Shown in pieces: positions 27,867-36,825 of a stretch of 45,513 bases of DNA (position 1 is its first letter; every line of letters starts with the position of its first letter). The stretch lies in NCBI GenBank assembly GCA_027578815.1, contig JANBTH010000048.1, positions 1 to 45,513 on the forward strand, given 5' to 3'. The notes beneath the pieces are model-generated. The model did not search any database, had not been told where the DNA came from, and saw only the letters and a list, made by a program, of their open reading frames with translations. The position numbers and the translations under genes were made by a program. Origin of the DNA: Coemansia sp. RSA 1804 (Eukaryota > Kickxellomycota > Kickxellomycetes > Kickxellales > Kickxellaceae).

Positions 27867-28807
27867 AAAATGTCTGCAGATTAAAAATAATAACAATAAC
27901 AACAGTCGTTGACGCAGAACTGCCGCCCTGCCTAGCTTGAACAAAGGGCCGATAAGGAAAAAGAGAAAGAATGCTACAAGAAGCATCCAGACCTTCTTCC
28001 TGCTTGGCAATCCTTTTGATGGATAGGGAAAGCACACGGACTGACACTTGAGCTTAGAATACCTTCAGAGAAAGTGCTCAATCGAGGATTTATTTTTTTC
28101 TTGTTTAATCGCATTCAATAGCAACAAAAGAAAACATGAACAGCACGAATAACAGAAATAATCTGGAAAATCTGCCGAGTATCTCTGGAGCAATATGGAG
28201 CGCACTTGTGGATAATCGATATGGCTTGGGACTATGCATGTTTTTTTGTTCATGTGGCGGGGAGGATCTAACGTGGTTGTTCTTTCTGTCTCTTTTTTTC
28301 TTTCCGCAATGCCGCAAAGGAAACGTGTAAACTTCATAAGCCTGATCGACAGTTATAAGTGTAGATCCGGCCGACTCGCTGGAACATCGTATGCTGCAAG
28401 AAGGGTATTTACAAAGAGCGTCCTTTCACCCGAGTATGTGCATTAATCGGGATCGCACTATTGCGCCTTCTGTGAAGAAAGAATGACCACGCTACTGTAC
28501 CAGTTTTTTTCCTTTTGCTGCTTGCTCTTTGGGGGATATTTAAGTTTGGACTATGGATGGCATAATACTAGCTAGCAAGTATGTTTCACTTTGCGTTGCT
28601 TTGTTGTTGTTGTAAAAACAGGGGATACTAGCAACATTTCTCTACAGAAACAACCGAGCTTTAAATACCTGTTCCTGTCTCTCCTCCACCATTTCTTTAG
28701 CAAGTTTTAGTTGTTCATTTCTTGTTACCTTTACTCTTTTTAATATTAGACTTATTCTTTATTCTTCATTCTCTTTTTTTTTACGATACATATAGTCCAA
28801 CAAGTAG
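27867..28807. other. Intergenic, about 940 bp
   Basis: 3' region of the chitinase and promoter of the first 7TM gene. Overlapping short frames on both strands around 28065-28446 have no recognisable domain. Pyrimidine-rich DNA at 28676-28790 probably carries the transcription start of the 7TM gene. Confidence 0.45.
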
Positions 28808-29986
28808 ATGGCCTCCTCGTCAGAGCTGCAGCTACTGGACAGTCTGCCTCCGCTCACTGGCCAAGCGCGTATTGCAGCGCTTACAAAGATGACAGGCGTG
28901 GATGTTCAAGATAATGACGACAGCGACAAGGCTGTGGTGATTGTAAGCATTGTGACCCTGGCAATAACATTTGTGCTGATCGTCTACGTGTGGCTGAACA
29001 GGAATTACCGGCCAATTCGTGCACGAGCAGTGACTCTCTGCACACTGATGCACATTTCGTCAATTGTATGGGTCGTTGGAGACTTTCAGATGAATGGCAT
29101 CGTGCGCATTAAGGGCGGATGGAAGGAGTGTCGCATATGGGTGGTGTGGGTGCGAATTCTGTTCTCATATATCTACTCTAGTCTCTTGACTCTGCGCTTT
29201 TTTGCTCTGGACCGCATTTTCAACCGTGGCAAGCCGTATAGCGGAAAGGCCGTATATGTACCTATTGCGTTTTTGTTTATTCTGTTTCTTGCGTATTGCC
29301 TGACATGCCAGTTGGTTCCAGAGCATGATATCTCGGTGTATGTAAAGTACTTTCAGATCTGCCAAGTGAACGATACTTTTAGGTATGCAAGCATTGGGTT
29401 GATGTGGGTGCCATGGACTATCTCTCTGGTTCTTGCTTACTTTGTTCGCAACATCCAAAGCAGCTTCAACGAACGGTACGAAACAATGCTAATTCTGGCT
29501 TTGGCATATATGATTCTGATAAAGACCACCGTGATACACGCAACACATCCATACTACATATTTGAAAAGAGCTACAGACACGCAGAAACGTTGGTAGATG
29601 CTATCTGCACAAGCATGGTTGTGTGGGTTATGCTTGTTCATCCCGTGTACCAGAGTATTTTCCACCGCAAGGAGTACGAAAAGCAGTGGATTAGGAAGCT
29701 GCGTCTTGAGGGTCAGGCCGACAAGTACACAACCGAAGCTATTCTTGAATCGACAGCCCACCATACCGCATTCTCAGAGCTGGAAGATGGCGAATTTGAC
29801 CACAAGGACCCGTTTGACACTATTCGGATGCTTTCACAGAACAGCAAGACTCTCACAACAAACTTTATTACCCAGCCTCCCAATTCGTACAGACCGCCGA
29901 ATATCAACTTTGAAAACATGGATGTGTTGGAATCCGACTTGTCTTTGGATAGCAATGACCAGCAATATCCACGACGCATAATTTGA
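28808..29986 (+). CDS. 7TM receptor-like protein, copy 1
   Basis: A 392-residue protein with seven predicted membrane helices: about 41-62, 75-95, 107-133, 148-170, 193-213, 224-244 and 260-280, and a cytosolic tail of about 110 residues. It is paralogous over its length to the 390-residue protein at 32586-33758. Conserved blocks include WLNRNYRPIRA, WVVGDFQMNG, DRIFNRGKPY, YFQICxVNDTFRYASIG and SFNERYETM. The N-terminus also carries a shared motif (PPLxGQxRIxALxK). Both proteins end with RRII. The topology fits a G-protein-coupled receptor-like sensor as found expanded in early fungi, sometimes fused to RGS domains; no RGS domain is present here. The ligand is unknown. The start is the first ATG. 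Confidence 0.85.
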   Translation: MASSSELQLLDSLPPLTGQARIAALTKMTGVDVQDNDDSDKAVVIVSIVTLAITFVLIVYVWLNRNYRPIRARAVTLCTLMHISSIVWVVGDFQMNGIVRIKGGWKECRIWVVWVRILFSYIYSSLLTLRFFALDRIFNRGKPYSGKAVYVPIAFLFILFLAYCLTCQLVPEHDISVYVKYFQICQVNDTFRYASIGLMWVPWTISLVLAYFVRNIQSSFNERYETMLILALAYMILIKTTVIHATHPYYIFEKSYRHAETLVDAICTSMVVWVMLVHPVYQSIFHRKEYEKQWIRKLRLEGQADKYTTEAILESTAHHTAFSELEDGEFDHKDPFDTIRMLSQNSKTLTTNFITQPPNSYRPPNINFENMDVLESDLSLDSNDQQYPRRII

Positions 29987-30758
29987 GTATTTTGTAGTTC
30001 ATTTAACTGATAATTCTATTTCTTGTGACAGTTTTTATAATTAATTTTTATTTCTATCTATAGGTTAATTAATGAAAATTCCAGCGAGGCTTGTGAAACC
30101 TGTGTGTCCATAAGGAAAGAGTACAATATATTTTATTTTTTTCTCGGCCAACGTTGAATAAATGATTGCTAGTTTTGATTTGTATTCGCAATATATGGAG
30201 TACACTTACTTTAATTTTTGCCTTTTTTCCTTTTGTGGGAATTCAAAGTCACATTTAATGTCCAATTCAACGCAAAGAAACAAATCTACTCTTTTCAAAT
30301 AAGATAATGGGGAAGAAGACCAGGGCAAATTTCTCAATTCATATCCATCTTTTAAAATTGATATTTAACAATTCAATCTGTACATACACACAAGAAGAAA
30401 AATTAATTAGAAACATGCAATCAATTTAAACAAACAATTTAATTAACAATCCTACTGCCAACATTATGGCAGTTAGCAGTTCAGGACAACCACATAATAA
30501 CCCACGCAATATATAAAACACAAAATATGTAGTGTGTTGATGTATGGATGCACATATGAAGATATGAAGATTAGGGTTTCATGTTAGACTACAAAGTCTA
30601 GTAAAATGAAAATGTGCAAAAACAAGTGCCAATAAGGAGAAAACGTGCAAAGGAGGAAATGACTGTTGACTTGACAAACATGTATATAATGTAACCTCCT
30701 TTCCATAAAAAGCTGTGAACCTTCTCTTCACTTCTACCTACATCTTTTTCTTCTAAAA
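29987..30758. other. Intergenic, about 770 bp
   Basis: AT-rich 3' region of 7TM copy 1 and upstream region of the small two-exon candidate gene. Pyrimidine-rich DNA just before 30759 is promoter-like. Nothing else seen. Confidence 0.45.
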
Positions 30759-31364
30759 ATGACTCCTTCTACAGTAGTCGCTGTATTGCGCAAAAAAGAT
30801 AATGATCCATATGCCTCCAAAACTAGCCAGTCAAGTGCCCCTGGAACAGCTTCTGGAACAGTACCTAGTTTAGATGGAAGCAAAACTGGTAGAAGCCAGT
30901 CAGGAAAAAAATATAAACTACCCCACAATGAAGCTATGATAAATTTTCTTCATGGTAATTTTTGAGATGTGAGCAGAAAAAGTAAAAAAACTAGTATTAT
31001 GTTTAGTAAAAATTTCATAGTAAATAGTCATAAATGAGTTTCAATAAAAAAACTAAAGTAATCACAATGTTTCCAGTGACTCCTAGTAATTGAGAAGAAA
31101 TGGTTGGACTATCTCTTGGACATGTTTGTGGAAAAGTATAAAGAAAATCCTTTGAACCGCCTACTATCAGGCTCTGTTTTTGTTCATGTAAAAACAGTCT
31201 TGTCATGTGGAATCTTCATGCTTGGGCATTTGTGGCATAATATCAAAATAAACTTGAAAATAAATATTTTTAAAATGCAATATTTTGTGAAATGGCAGAC
31301 AAGCGTGTTCTGGTTGAAATTGACAGAAAACCAGCATTTTAATTTGTCACTCTTATTCATTTAA
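30759..31364 (+). CDS. Candidate small gene with one intron (about 157 aa)
   Basis: Exon 1 would run from ATG 30759 to 30954 (Ser/Thr/Gly-rich, then KKYKLPHNEAMINFLH). The frame reaches a stop just past a GTAATT donor at 30955. Splicing to the AG ending at 31086 keeps the frame and joins to an open region to 31364 (IEKKWLDYLLDMFVEKYKENP and onward). The intron would be 132 nt, with a CTAAAG-like branch site. Codons near the exon edges look protein-like, but the last about 35 residues are AT-rich and may be noncoding or need another intron. No family recognised. It is followed by another small gene and lies between the two 7TM paralogs. Confidence 0.35.
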
Positions 31365-31730
31365 CGTTTAAATGAGCAAACGCTTACACGGAATGCTTAA
31401 ATAAAATAAAAAGAATTTATGTCATCTGTCCCCAGTAATAGAATAGGTAATGTATCTCAGTAATTAGATAGCTAATTAGTATCCAAATTTAGACAGTTTT
31501 CAAACGACGGTCAATGAAATAAAAGAACTTGCAAAAGATATAAAGCACTATCATATTTGCTGGCATTTTCCTTTTACTGATGAAATACACTTGTTTTAGT
31601 AATTATCATATATTCTACAAACGCAACTCGTTAACAATATACATCAGGCTCAGAAGAGAGAATATTTTATAATAATTATATTAGCATTAAAATATAGCTG
31701 AAATTCATTAAACAAACGTTTGTATACAAT
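31365..31730. other. Spacer between the two small candidate genes
   Basis: 366 bp AT-rich. A perfect 12-bp palindrome ACAAACGTTTGT lies at 31712-31723, immediately before the start codon at 31731. Confidence 0.45.
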
Positions 31731-32036
31731 ATGGGGGTGCCATCAGAGGATGATGTCCCAGACCTAGTTAACAACAAACTATCTACCTTAATGTTTGTCA
31801 ATAGTTTGGATGTTTCGGCAAAAGAGTTTAAAAGATCACTTACTCACAAAATTGCTAGTGGCGGGATAGGATTTAGTAGCGACGGAGGAAACACGAGAGG
31901 TGTCATTAAAGGGACCAAGACATTGAAAGAGCTTGGCGTAAAGAGCGGATCATACATTTCATATAAAGGAAACGTTGATGGCAGACCCACGGGACTAGCA
32001 TTTGAGCTGGTTCTGATTCTAAAAAAGAAAAAATAA
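31731..32036 (+). CDS. Small protein with ubiquitin-like C-terminal half (101 aa)
   Basis: A 101-residue frame from the first ATG at 31731. The C-terminal half follows the ubiquitin-fold order: a helix-like stretch (AKEFKRSLTHKIAS), a strand plus turn (TRGVIKGTKTLKELGVKSGSYI, comparable with the IFxGKxLxDxxTLxxYxIxxxSTL pattern of ubiquitin-like proteins) and a last strand (FELVLIL). It ends in Lys residues rather than Gly-Gly, so conjugation is not expected. The N-terminal 15 residues are acidic. It may act as a stand-alone UBL adaptor. The resemblance is by eye and weak; the alternative is an unrelated small fold. Confidence 0.5.
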   Translation: MGVPSEDDVPDLVNNKLSTLMFVNSLDVSAKEFKRSLTHKIASGGIGFSSDGGNTRGVIKGTKTLKELGVKSGSYISYKGNVDGRPTGLAFELVLILKKKK

Positions 32037-32585
32037 AACCTGAACCTATACCTGAATGGATGACTTTTTTTTTAAATTTTTGTTCATCAAGCAAAAGGAT
32101 CACGGGAGACGTGATTGACATTTCTTTGTGGATTTTTCTAGTGTCTTTACTTATCTTCTTTCGTTTGTGGAAACTGGCTTGATAGGGATTTGCAAATTGG
32201 GATGACAATCAAAACCATTTTACATGCATAATCTTGCAAGTATTATTAACGTCTTGTTTGTAGAGCAAAAGAATGAACATGTATGTGTAGGTGAAAAGAA
32301 AAAGGTCGTGGGTATCCTTTTTTTGCAAAGTGTAAAGTTGAAACAACGCATATGAAAGAACGAAAAATAGAAAGAGATACGTCTTGCGATGGAATGAGAC
32401 AAGTAGGAACAGAGCAGGTTTTTTACTTTGTTTATTTCATATTTTGTTTTCCGCTTTTGGTTCTATCGCAATCATTTTTTCTTTGTCACTAAAAGGAATC
32501 TTCTGTCGATAGTCAAAAATAAATACTATTATATACTATTATTCTCTATAATATTGCTACTATTATCAGCACCAGAACCAACGCA
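32037..32585. other. Intergenic spacer before 7TM copy 2
   Basis: 549 bp AT-rich, promoter of 7TM copy 2. No gene or RNA recognised. Confidence 0.45.
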
Positions 32586-33758
32586 ATGGCTACGCTGGAG
32601 CAACTGCAACAACTACCACCGCTGCACGGACAGGAGCGCATTCTGGCGCTGGAGAAGCTTTCGGGAGTCAAGGTGGAAGACAACGACGGAACGGATGTGG
32701 CAGCAATTGTTGCATCGTGCGTAATACTTGGAATAACGGCGGCCTTCATGGGGTACGTGTGGCTCAACAGAAACTACCGACCGATACGCGCAAAGGGGGT
32801 AAAAATGTGCACGATAATATTTCTGTCGTCGGCGGTGTGGGTGGTTGGCGACTTTCAGATGAACGGGGTGGTGCGGATTGCGGGAGCGTGGAAGAACTGC
32901 CGCGCATGGGTCGTGTGGGTGCGCATTCTGTTTTCATATATTTTCTCGGGACTGCTGATGCTTCGGTTCCTTGCGCTGGACCGTATCTTCAACCGAGGAA
33001 AGCCGTACAGGGGAAAGGCCATGTATGTGCCGGCAATTCTTCTCAGCCTCCTGCTCCTGGCGTACTGCCTGGCATGCCAGTTTGTCCCTACAAAGCATAT
33101 ATCGGTATATGTCGACTACTTTCAGATCTGCGTGGTCAACGATACGTTTCGGTACGCAAGCATTGGGCTGATGTGGGTGCCATGGACGGTGTCGCTTGTG
33201 CTGGCGTATCGGCTGCGCAACATCGAAGGCAGCTTCAACGAGCGGTACGAAACAATGGTTGTGATGGCGCTGGCGTACATGCTGCTGATAAAGACAACGG
33301 TTGTGCAGGCGGCGCATCCGTACTTTATCTTCAACAGATCGTTCCGGCAGTCGGAGACGCTGCTGGATGCGGTGGCAGCCTGCATGATAGTGTGGGTGAT
33401 ATTGGCGCACCCAGTCTACCAATGCGTCTTCCACCACAGCGAGTACGAGGTGCGCTGGGTCAACAAGCTGCGCTTTGATGGCCAGGTTGACAAGTACGCT
33501 GCCGGGTTCAATGTCGGTGGCGACGAGATTACGCCGTACTCACACATCCACGAAGCAGAATTTAACGGCAGCCTCAGCAGCAAGAATCTGCACATTCTGG
33601 AGCATGGCCGTCAAGCAGATGTGGAAACCGAGAACGGACTCGTTGGACAGCAGGCGCACTCGTTTGGCAATGCCAACATGGAGTTTGTTCCGGCCGAAAT
33701 GTACTCGGATCTGTCGGTGCACAGCGACCAGCAGCAGTTCAACCGCCGTATCATCTAA
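32586..33758 (+). CDS. 7TM receptor-like protein, copy 2
   Basis: A 390-residue paralog of 7TM copy 1 in the same orientation, 2.6 kb downstream. All seven membrane segments and the conserved loops are retained (WLNRNYRPIRA, DRIFNRGKPY, SFNERYETM, YASIGLMWVPWT). The two differ mainly in the C-terminal tail (about 290-370), but both end in a conserved acidic block (SDLS) followed by a Gln pair and RRII. This copy is clearly more GC-rich than copy 1, so the duplication is not very recent or the copies sit under different mutation or selection regimes. Likely a plasma-membrane sensor; ligand and partner are unknown. The start is the first ATG, colinear with copy 1. Confidence 0.86.
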   Translation: MATLEQLQQLPPLHGQERILALEKLSGVKVEDNDGTDVAAIVASCVILGITAAFMGYVWLNRNYRPIRAKGVKMCTIIFLSSAVWVVGDFQMNGVVRIAGAWKNCRAWVVWVRILFSYIFSGLLMLRFLALDRIFNRGKPYRGKAMYVPAILLSLLLLAYCLACQFVPTKHISVYVDYFQICVVNDTFRYASIGLMWVPWTVSLVLAYRLRNIEGSFNERYETMVVMALAYMLLIKTTVVQAAHPYFIFNRSFRQSETLLDAVAACMIVWVILAHPVYQCVFHHSEYEVRWVNKLRFDGQVDKYAAGFNVGGDEITPYSHIHEAEFNGSLSSKNLHILEHGRQADVETENGLVGQQAHSFGNANMEFVPAEMYSDLSVHSDQQQFNRRII

Positions 33759-34291
33759 TCTTTAGTTTGAGATGTTGAGTTATTTCATATTACGTTGCAT
33801 GGGGGGAGAGGGCCTGTCATTGCCTGTAGTCTAGCATTTTTATTATTATTTGATGTAGCGCTGCTGTATTGCTATCGTTGACATTACTATTATTACTCCA
33901 TGTGGTCCGTTAATTGGATAGGACAAAGTCTTTCTTTGTGGATACCGTCCATTGCTGCTACCTTTCTTTTTTCTTTGTGGTGTAGGCGGGAAACACGCGC
34001 GTTTTCTGCGTACTCTGTCCATTGCCACAAAGAAAGCAAAAGATGGGAGAGAGAAAAGTTACAACTTGAAACAGCGAATAATTGAATGAATAGTGGAGAG
34101 TGGTTTATTGGACAGGTGTGGTAAAAATGACAATGTGAAGAAAACAGCTAGAAACAGAGGGAAAAACGCATGCAAAAAAAGTGAAAGAACAGAAATAAGT
34201 AAATAAGTAAACCGCTGAGAGCGGGATAGACAAAAGATAAAAATGTGGAAATTTTTTGTGTTTGTGTGTGTCTGTGGAATTGAAGCCAGAC
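33759..34291. other. Convergent spacer with structured repeats
   Basis: 533 bp between the 3' ends of 7TM copy 2 and the HMG gene. It contains the repeat cluster at 33923-34036 described separately; the remainder is AT-rich without a gene. Confidence 0.5.
33923..34036. repeat. Mixed inverted and direct repeats with four ACAAAG/CTTTGT sites
   Basis: CTTTCTTTGTGG (33930-33941) is the exact reverse complement of CCACAAAGAAAG (34025-34036). GTCCATTGC occurs twice in direct orientation (33947-33955 and 34017-34025). ACAAAG or its complement occurs at 33923, 33934, 33973 and 34027; that core is typical of HMG-box (SOX/TCF/MATA) binding sites. Confidence 0.55.
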
Positions 34292-35269
34292 TTAGTGGAT
34301 TAGCCGCGAGATGCCAATCTGCTGCTTCTCGTCAACAGGAAGCGTGAAGCTGCGATGGCGCGGCTGAGTGACCATGCCGGCGGGACCAAGACCAAGACTG
34401 CCAAGTCCGCCGTCATCATGCGGGCTTTCCACGAGTCCCAGGCTTCCGTAAAAAGGAAGGTCGATGGCAGTGGACCCCGACAGCGATGACGAATCCTCAG
34501 CTTCTAGGGGCGTGGACTGGGAGGCATCGCTTTTCGACCTGCGCACGCGCTTGGCCATCTCGTACTTGCTCATATCCTCCTTGTACTCAAGCTTGAACTT
34601 GTTCTTGACATCCTCGGTCTCGTTCTTCCAGTGCTCGGCCACCATCCGCGAAATAACGGTCTGGTTGAGTTTCGGGAACTTTTCCTGAAGCTCCGCCAGC
34701 TTGTGGCTGCGGTACTTGAAGAAGACGTTGCAGGGCCGGGCTGGCTTGTCGACACGCGATTTGGCCCCCTTTACGCGGCCCTGGCTGCCGTTGCCGTTGC
34801 CGTTGCCGAGCCCTGCAAGCAGCTGCGCTGGCTTCAGGTGGTTTGGCACAAACACGATGCTGTGGCCGGGAACATGCTCGATGAACACCTTGCCGTCGAT
34901 CGACAGCATCTGCTGTGCGCTGAACTCGACTGGGTCGGCATCCTTGTTGCAGCAGAACACCTGGCAGTCGGGCTCGGAAATGATACGCGAGGCCGCCGCC
35001 ATCTGCGGCTTCTGGTGGTGGTGGTGTAGCTGAGGCTGCTGCTGGTGCTGCGCCTGGTGCTGTCCTGGAATTGCGCTGGCTATCGGATCGCCTCCGCCGA
35101 ACGATGCCGCTTGGAGTGCTCCGAATGCAGTGGGCATGCCGTTGCCGCCCATCGCGCCGATAATCGGCATGCCGCCGATCCCGGCGTACCCGAGCGCATC
35201 GATCGCCTGCTGGTTAGGGTAGATGCTCGATGCCGAGTACTTTTGGTAGGCCTGCTGGTAGTTGTCCAT
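34292..35269 (-). CDS. HMG-box transcription factor (MATA-HMG-like)
   Basis: A 325-residue nuclear protein with a single HMG box at about 175-242 (DKPARPCNVFFKYRSHKLAE, then ISRMVAEHWKNE and KYEMAKRVRR). The box starts with the RPxNxFxxYR pattern of sequence-specific MATA/SOX-type HMG proteins that bind the minor groove and bend DNA. The N-terminus is low-complexity, with a Gln/His-rich stretch at about 70-87 and a Gly/Asn run before the box, as in activators. A basic segment after the box (KRVRRSK) may be a nuclear signal. The C-terminus is Ser/Gly-rich. HMG proteins of this kind include mating-type regulators, but nothing nearby shows this is a sex locus. The start is the first ATG. Confidence 0.88.
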   Translation of the reverse strand: MDNYQQAYQKYSASSIYPNQQAIDALGYAGIGGMPIIGAMGGNGMPTAFGALQAASFGGGDPIASAIPGQHQAQHQQQPQLHHHHQKPQMAAASRIISEPDCQVFCCNKDADPVEFSAQQMLSIDGKVFIEHVPGHSIVFVPNHLKPAQLLAGLGNGNGNGSQGRVKGAKSRVDKPARPCNVFFKYRSHKLAELQEKFPKLNQTVISRMVAEHWKNETEDVKNKFKLEYKEDMSKYEMAKRVRRSKSDASQSTPLEAEDSSSLSGSTAIDLPFYGSLGLVESPHDDGGLGSLGLGPAGMVTQPRHRSFTLPVDEKQQIGISRLIH

Positions 35270-36549
35270 TGTGGTACGAGTAGCTGTTGGAAGATGTAAG
35301 ATGTACGATGTAAGGTGCGGTTATAGACGTAGATGCAAGATGCAGGGATTCAGATCAAGACAAACGATCAATGTTCTTGGCAGTTTCTTTCTTTTGCTGG
35401 GAGAAAAAGAGCAAAAAGTGAATATAACGATGGTTAGAGTGCAAAAAAAAGGGCAAAGTAGATGGTGACCTTTTTTTTATGTGGTAATGCAATGAAGTGA
35501 GTTAAAATGAAGTGAAGTGATATGATATGCAATGCAATGCAAGGAGGGTGGAATGTGGAATGTTTAGAGAAAGATGAGAAAGAGAAGAAGAGGCTGGTTA
35601 TAAAACGAAGAAAAGCTGTTACTATTTATGGCGAGTGGGAGCAGAATAAATAATGCGACGAGAAAGACCAAAAAGAATTAAAGTCATGGAGAATTTAGAA
35701 TAGAATAGAATAAAATACAAACGAAATACAACAGCCTGCGCTACTCCACCTCATGACATTATAAGCAAAATAGGAAGGTGTGCCTCACTCATTCCTTTTT
35801 ACTAAGCGTGCCTTTTGCAAATTGCTTTTTACTTTAACTCCACTCTTTCTCTTACTCGTTTTTTTTCCAGTATGATATACAAAGAAATCTGTTTATTTTT
35901 GAAACTAGTCGTATCCGTAAACCGTTTCGCTTTTCCATTTTTTTTGCTGTATCTGGTTAATTTTTATTCTTATTTTTTAAAAGGAGATTGTAAAGAAAAA
36001 TGCCGCATGATTCTTTTATATAAAGCAAATTTGTAGTGGTGGTAATGGTTGGCTAAGAGTTGGCGTGTCTTTGTAGAAAAGCAAGACAAAATAAGAAATA
36101 AGAGACGGCATTTAGCTTTATAAAATGAAAACATGTATTCCATGTGATCTATATTTTCATTTCACTTATTTATTTACTTTTTTATTATCGACTCAAAGGC
36201 GAGGAAAACCGACATTCTTCAGCCGACTGACGCCGGGCTTGAAAGCCAGGCTGGTCTCAGACGCGGGGAAAGGGGACCTACGCACAAGGCGGACCGTGAA
36301 AGAGTCCGTCATTATACAAAGAAGAAAAAGCTTCCCCCCTTTCTCCTCCGCCATGCCTTTATGTAAAGACAAGGAGAAAAGGAAACAAGGGGGAGTAAGA
36401 AGAGGACGGATGAACACGAGTTTCTCTTCCAAGACCAGGCTAAGCAAACAGAAGCAATAATAAGCTGGGCAAGGCTAGGCGAAATGAGAAAAAAAAAAAA
36501 AGACCAGTAGGACCAACAGCATGCAGAGTAATCTAATACAAGAAATCCG

Positions 36550-36593
36550 CCAATTGGATTGCGGAATTACTCCAATCACGAAATTACGTAATT
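36550..36593. promoter_or_regulatory. CCAAT boxes and TTACGTAA palindrome upstream of Puf6
   Basis: CCAAT at 36550-36554 and 36572-36576, both plus strand; the first lies in a TCCGC/GCGGA inverted repeat (36546-36566). AATTACGTAATT at 36582-36593 is a perfect palindrome containing TTACGTAA, a bZIP-type site. All lie 230-280 bp before the Puf6 ATG. Confidence 0.4.
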
Positions 36594-36611
36594 AAATAAA
36601 TATTTTTTTTT

Positions 36612-36635
36612 GCTTCTGCTGTCAAAAGCAGAAGC
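36612..36635. repeat. Perfect 9-bp stem-loop
   Basis: GCTTCTGCT (36612-36620) and AGCAGAAGC (36627-36635) form a perfect stem with a 6-nt loop, about 190 bp upstream of the Puf6 start. It could lie in the 5' UTR. Confidence 0.6.
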
Positions 36636-36825
36636 AAACGCATGTAACAACGTCTAGGAAAATACTACTAGCATTTGCGGAAGAAGATGATTAAAGGAAA
36701 AAAGATTGATGCCGTTTTGTCTCTTCAGTTCTCTCCTCTCTTTATTACCTTTTACTTTTGTCTTGCCCAATAGCATATACAAACATTTTTTATTTCTATT
36801 ATACTATTATCATCGTTACCAGAGA

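Larger units (their letters stand above)
35270..36825. other. Intergenic, about 1.56 kb, divergent promoters of the HMG gene and Puf6
   Basis: It contains short degenerate repeats (ATGCA/GAAGTG units at about 35480-35545, AGAAT units at about 35693-35713), a GC-richer patch at about 36195-36300 carrying frames on both strands without recognisable domain, and a cluster of CCAAT boxes, palindromes and a hairpin at 36546-36635. Confidence 0.45.

Noticed and set aside
36125..36460. A 111-codon frame and an opposing 84-codon frame in a GC-richer patch
   Set aside because: Both open by composition; no domain, and neither looks protein-like along its length. Could be part of the Puf6 or HMG upstream transcript.
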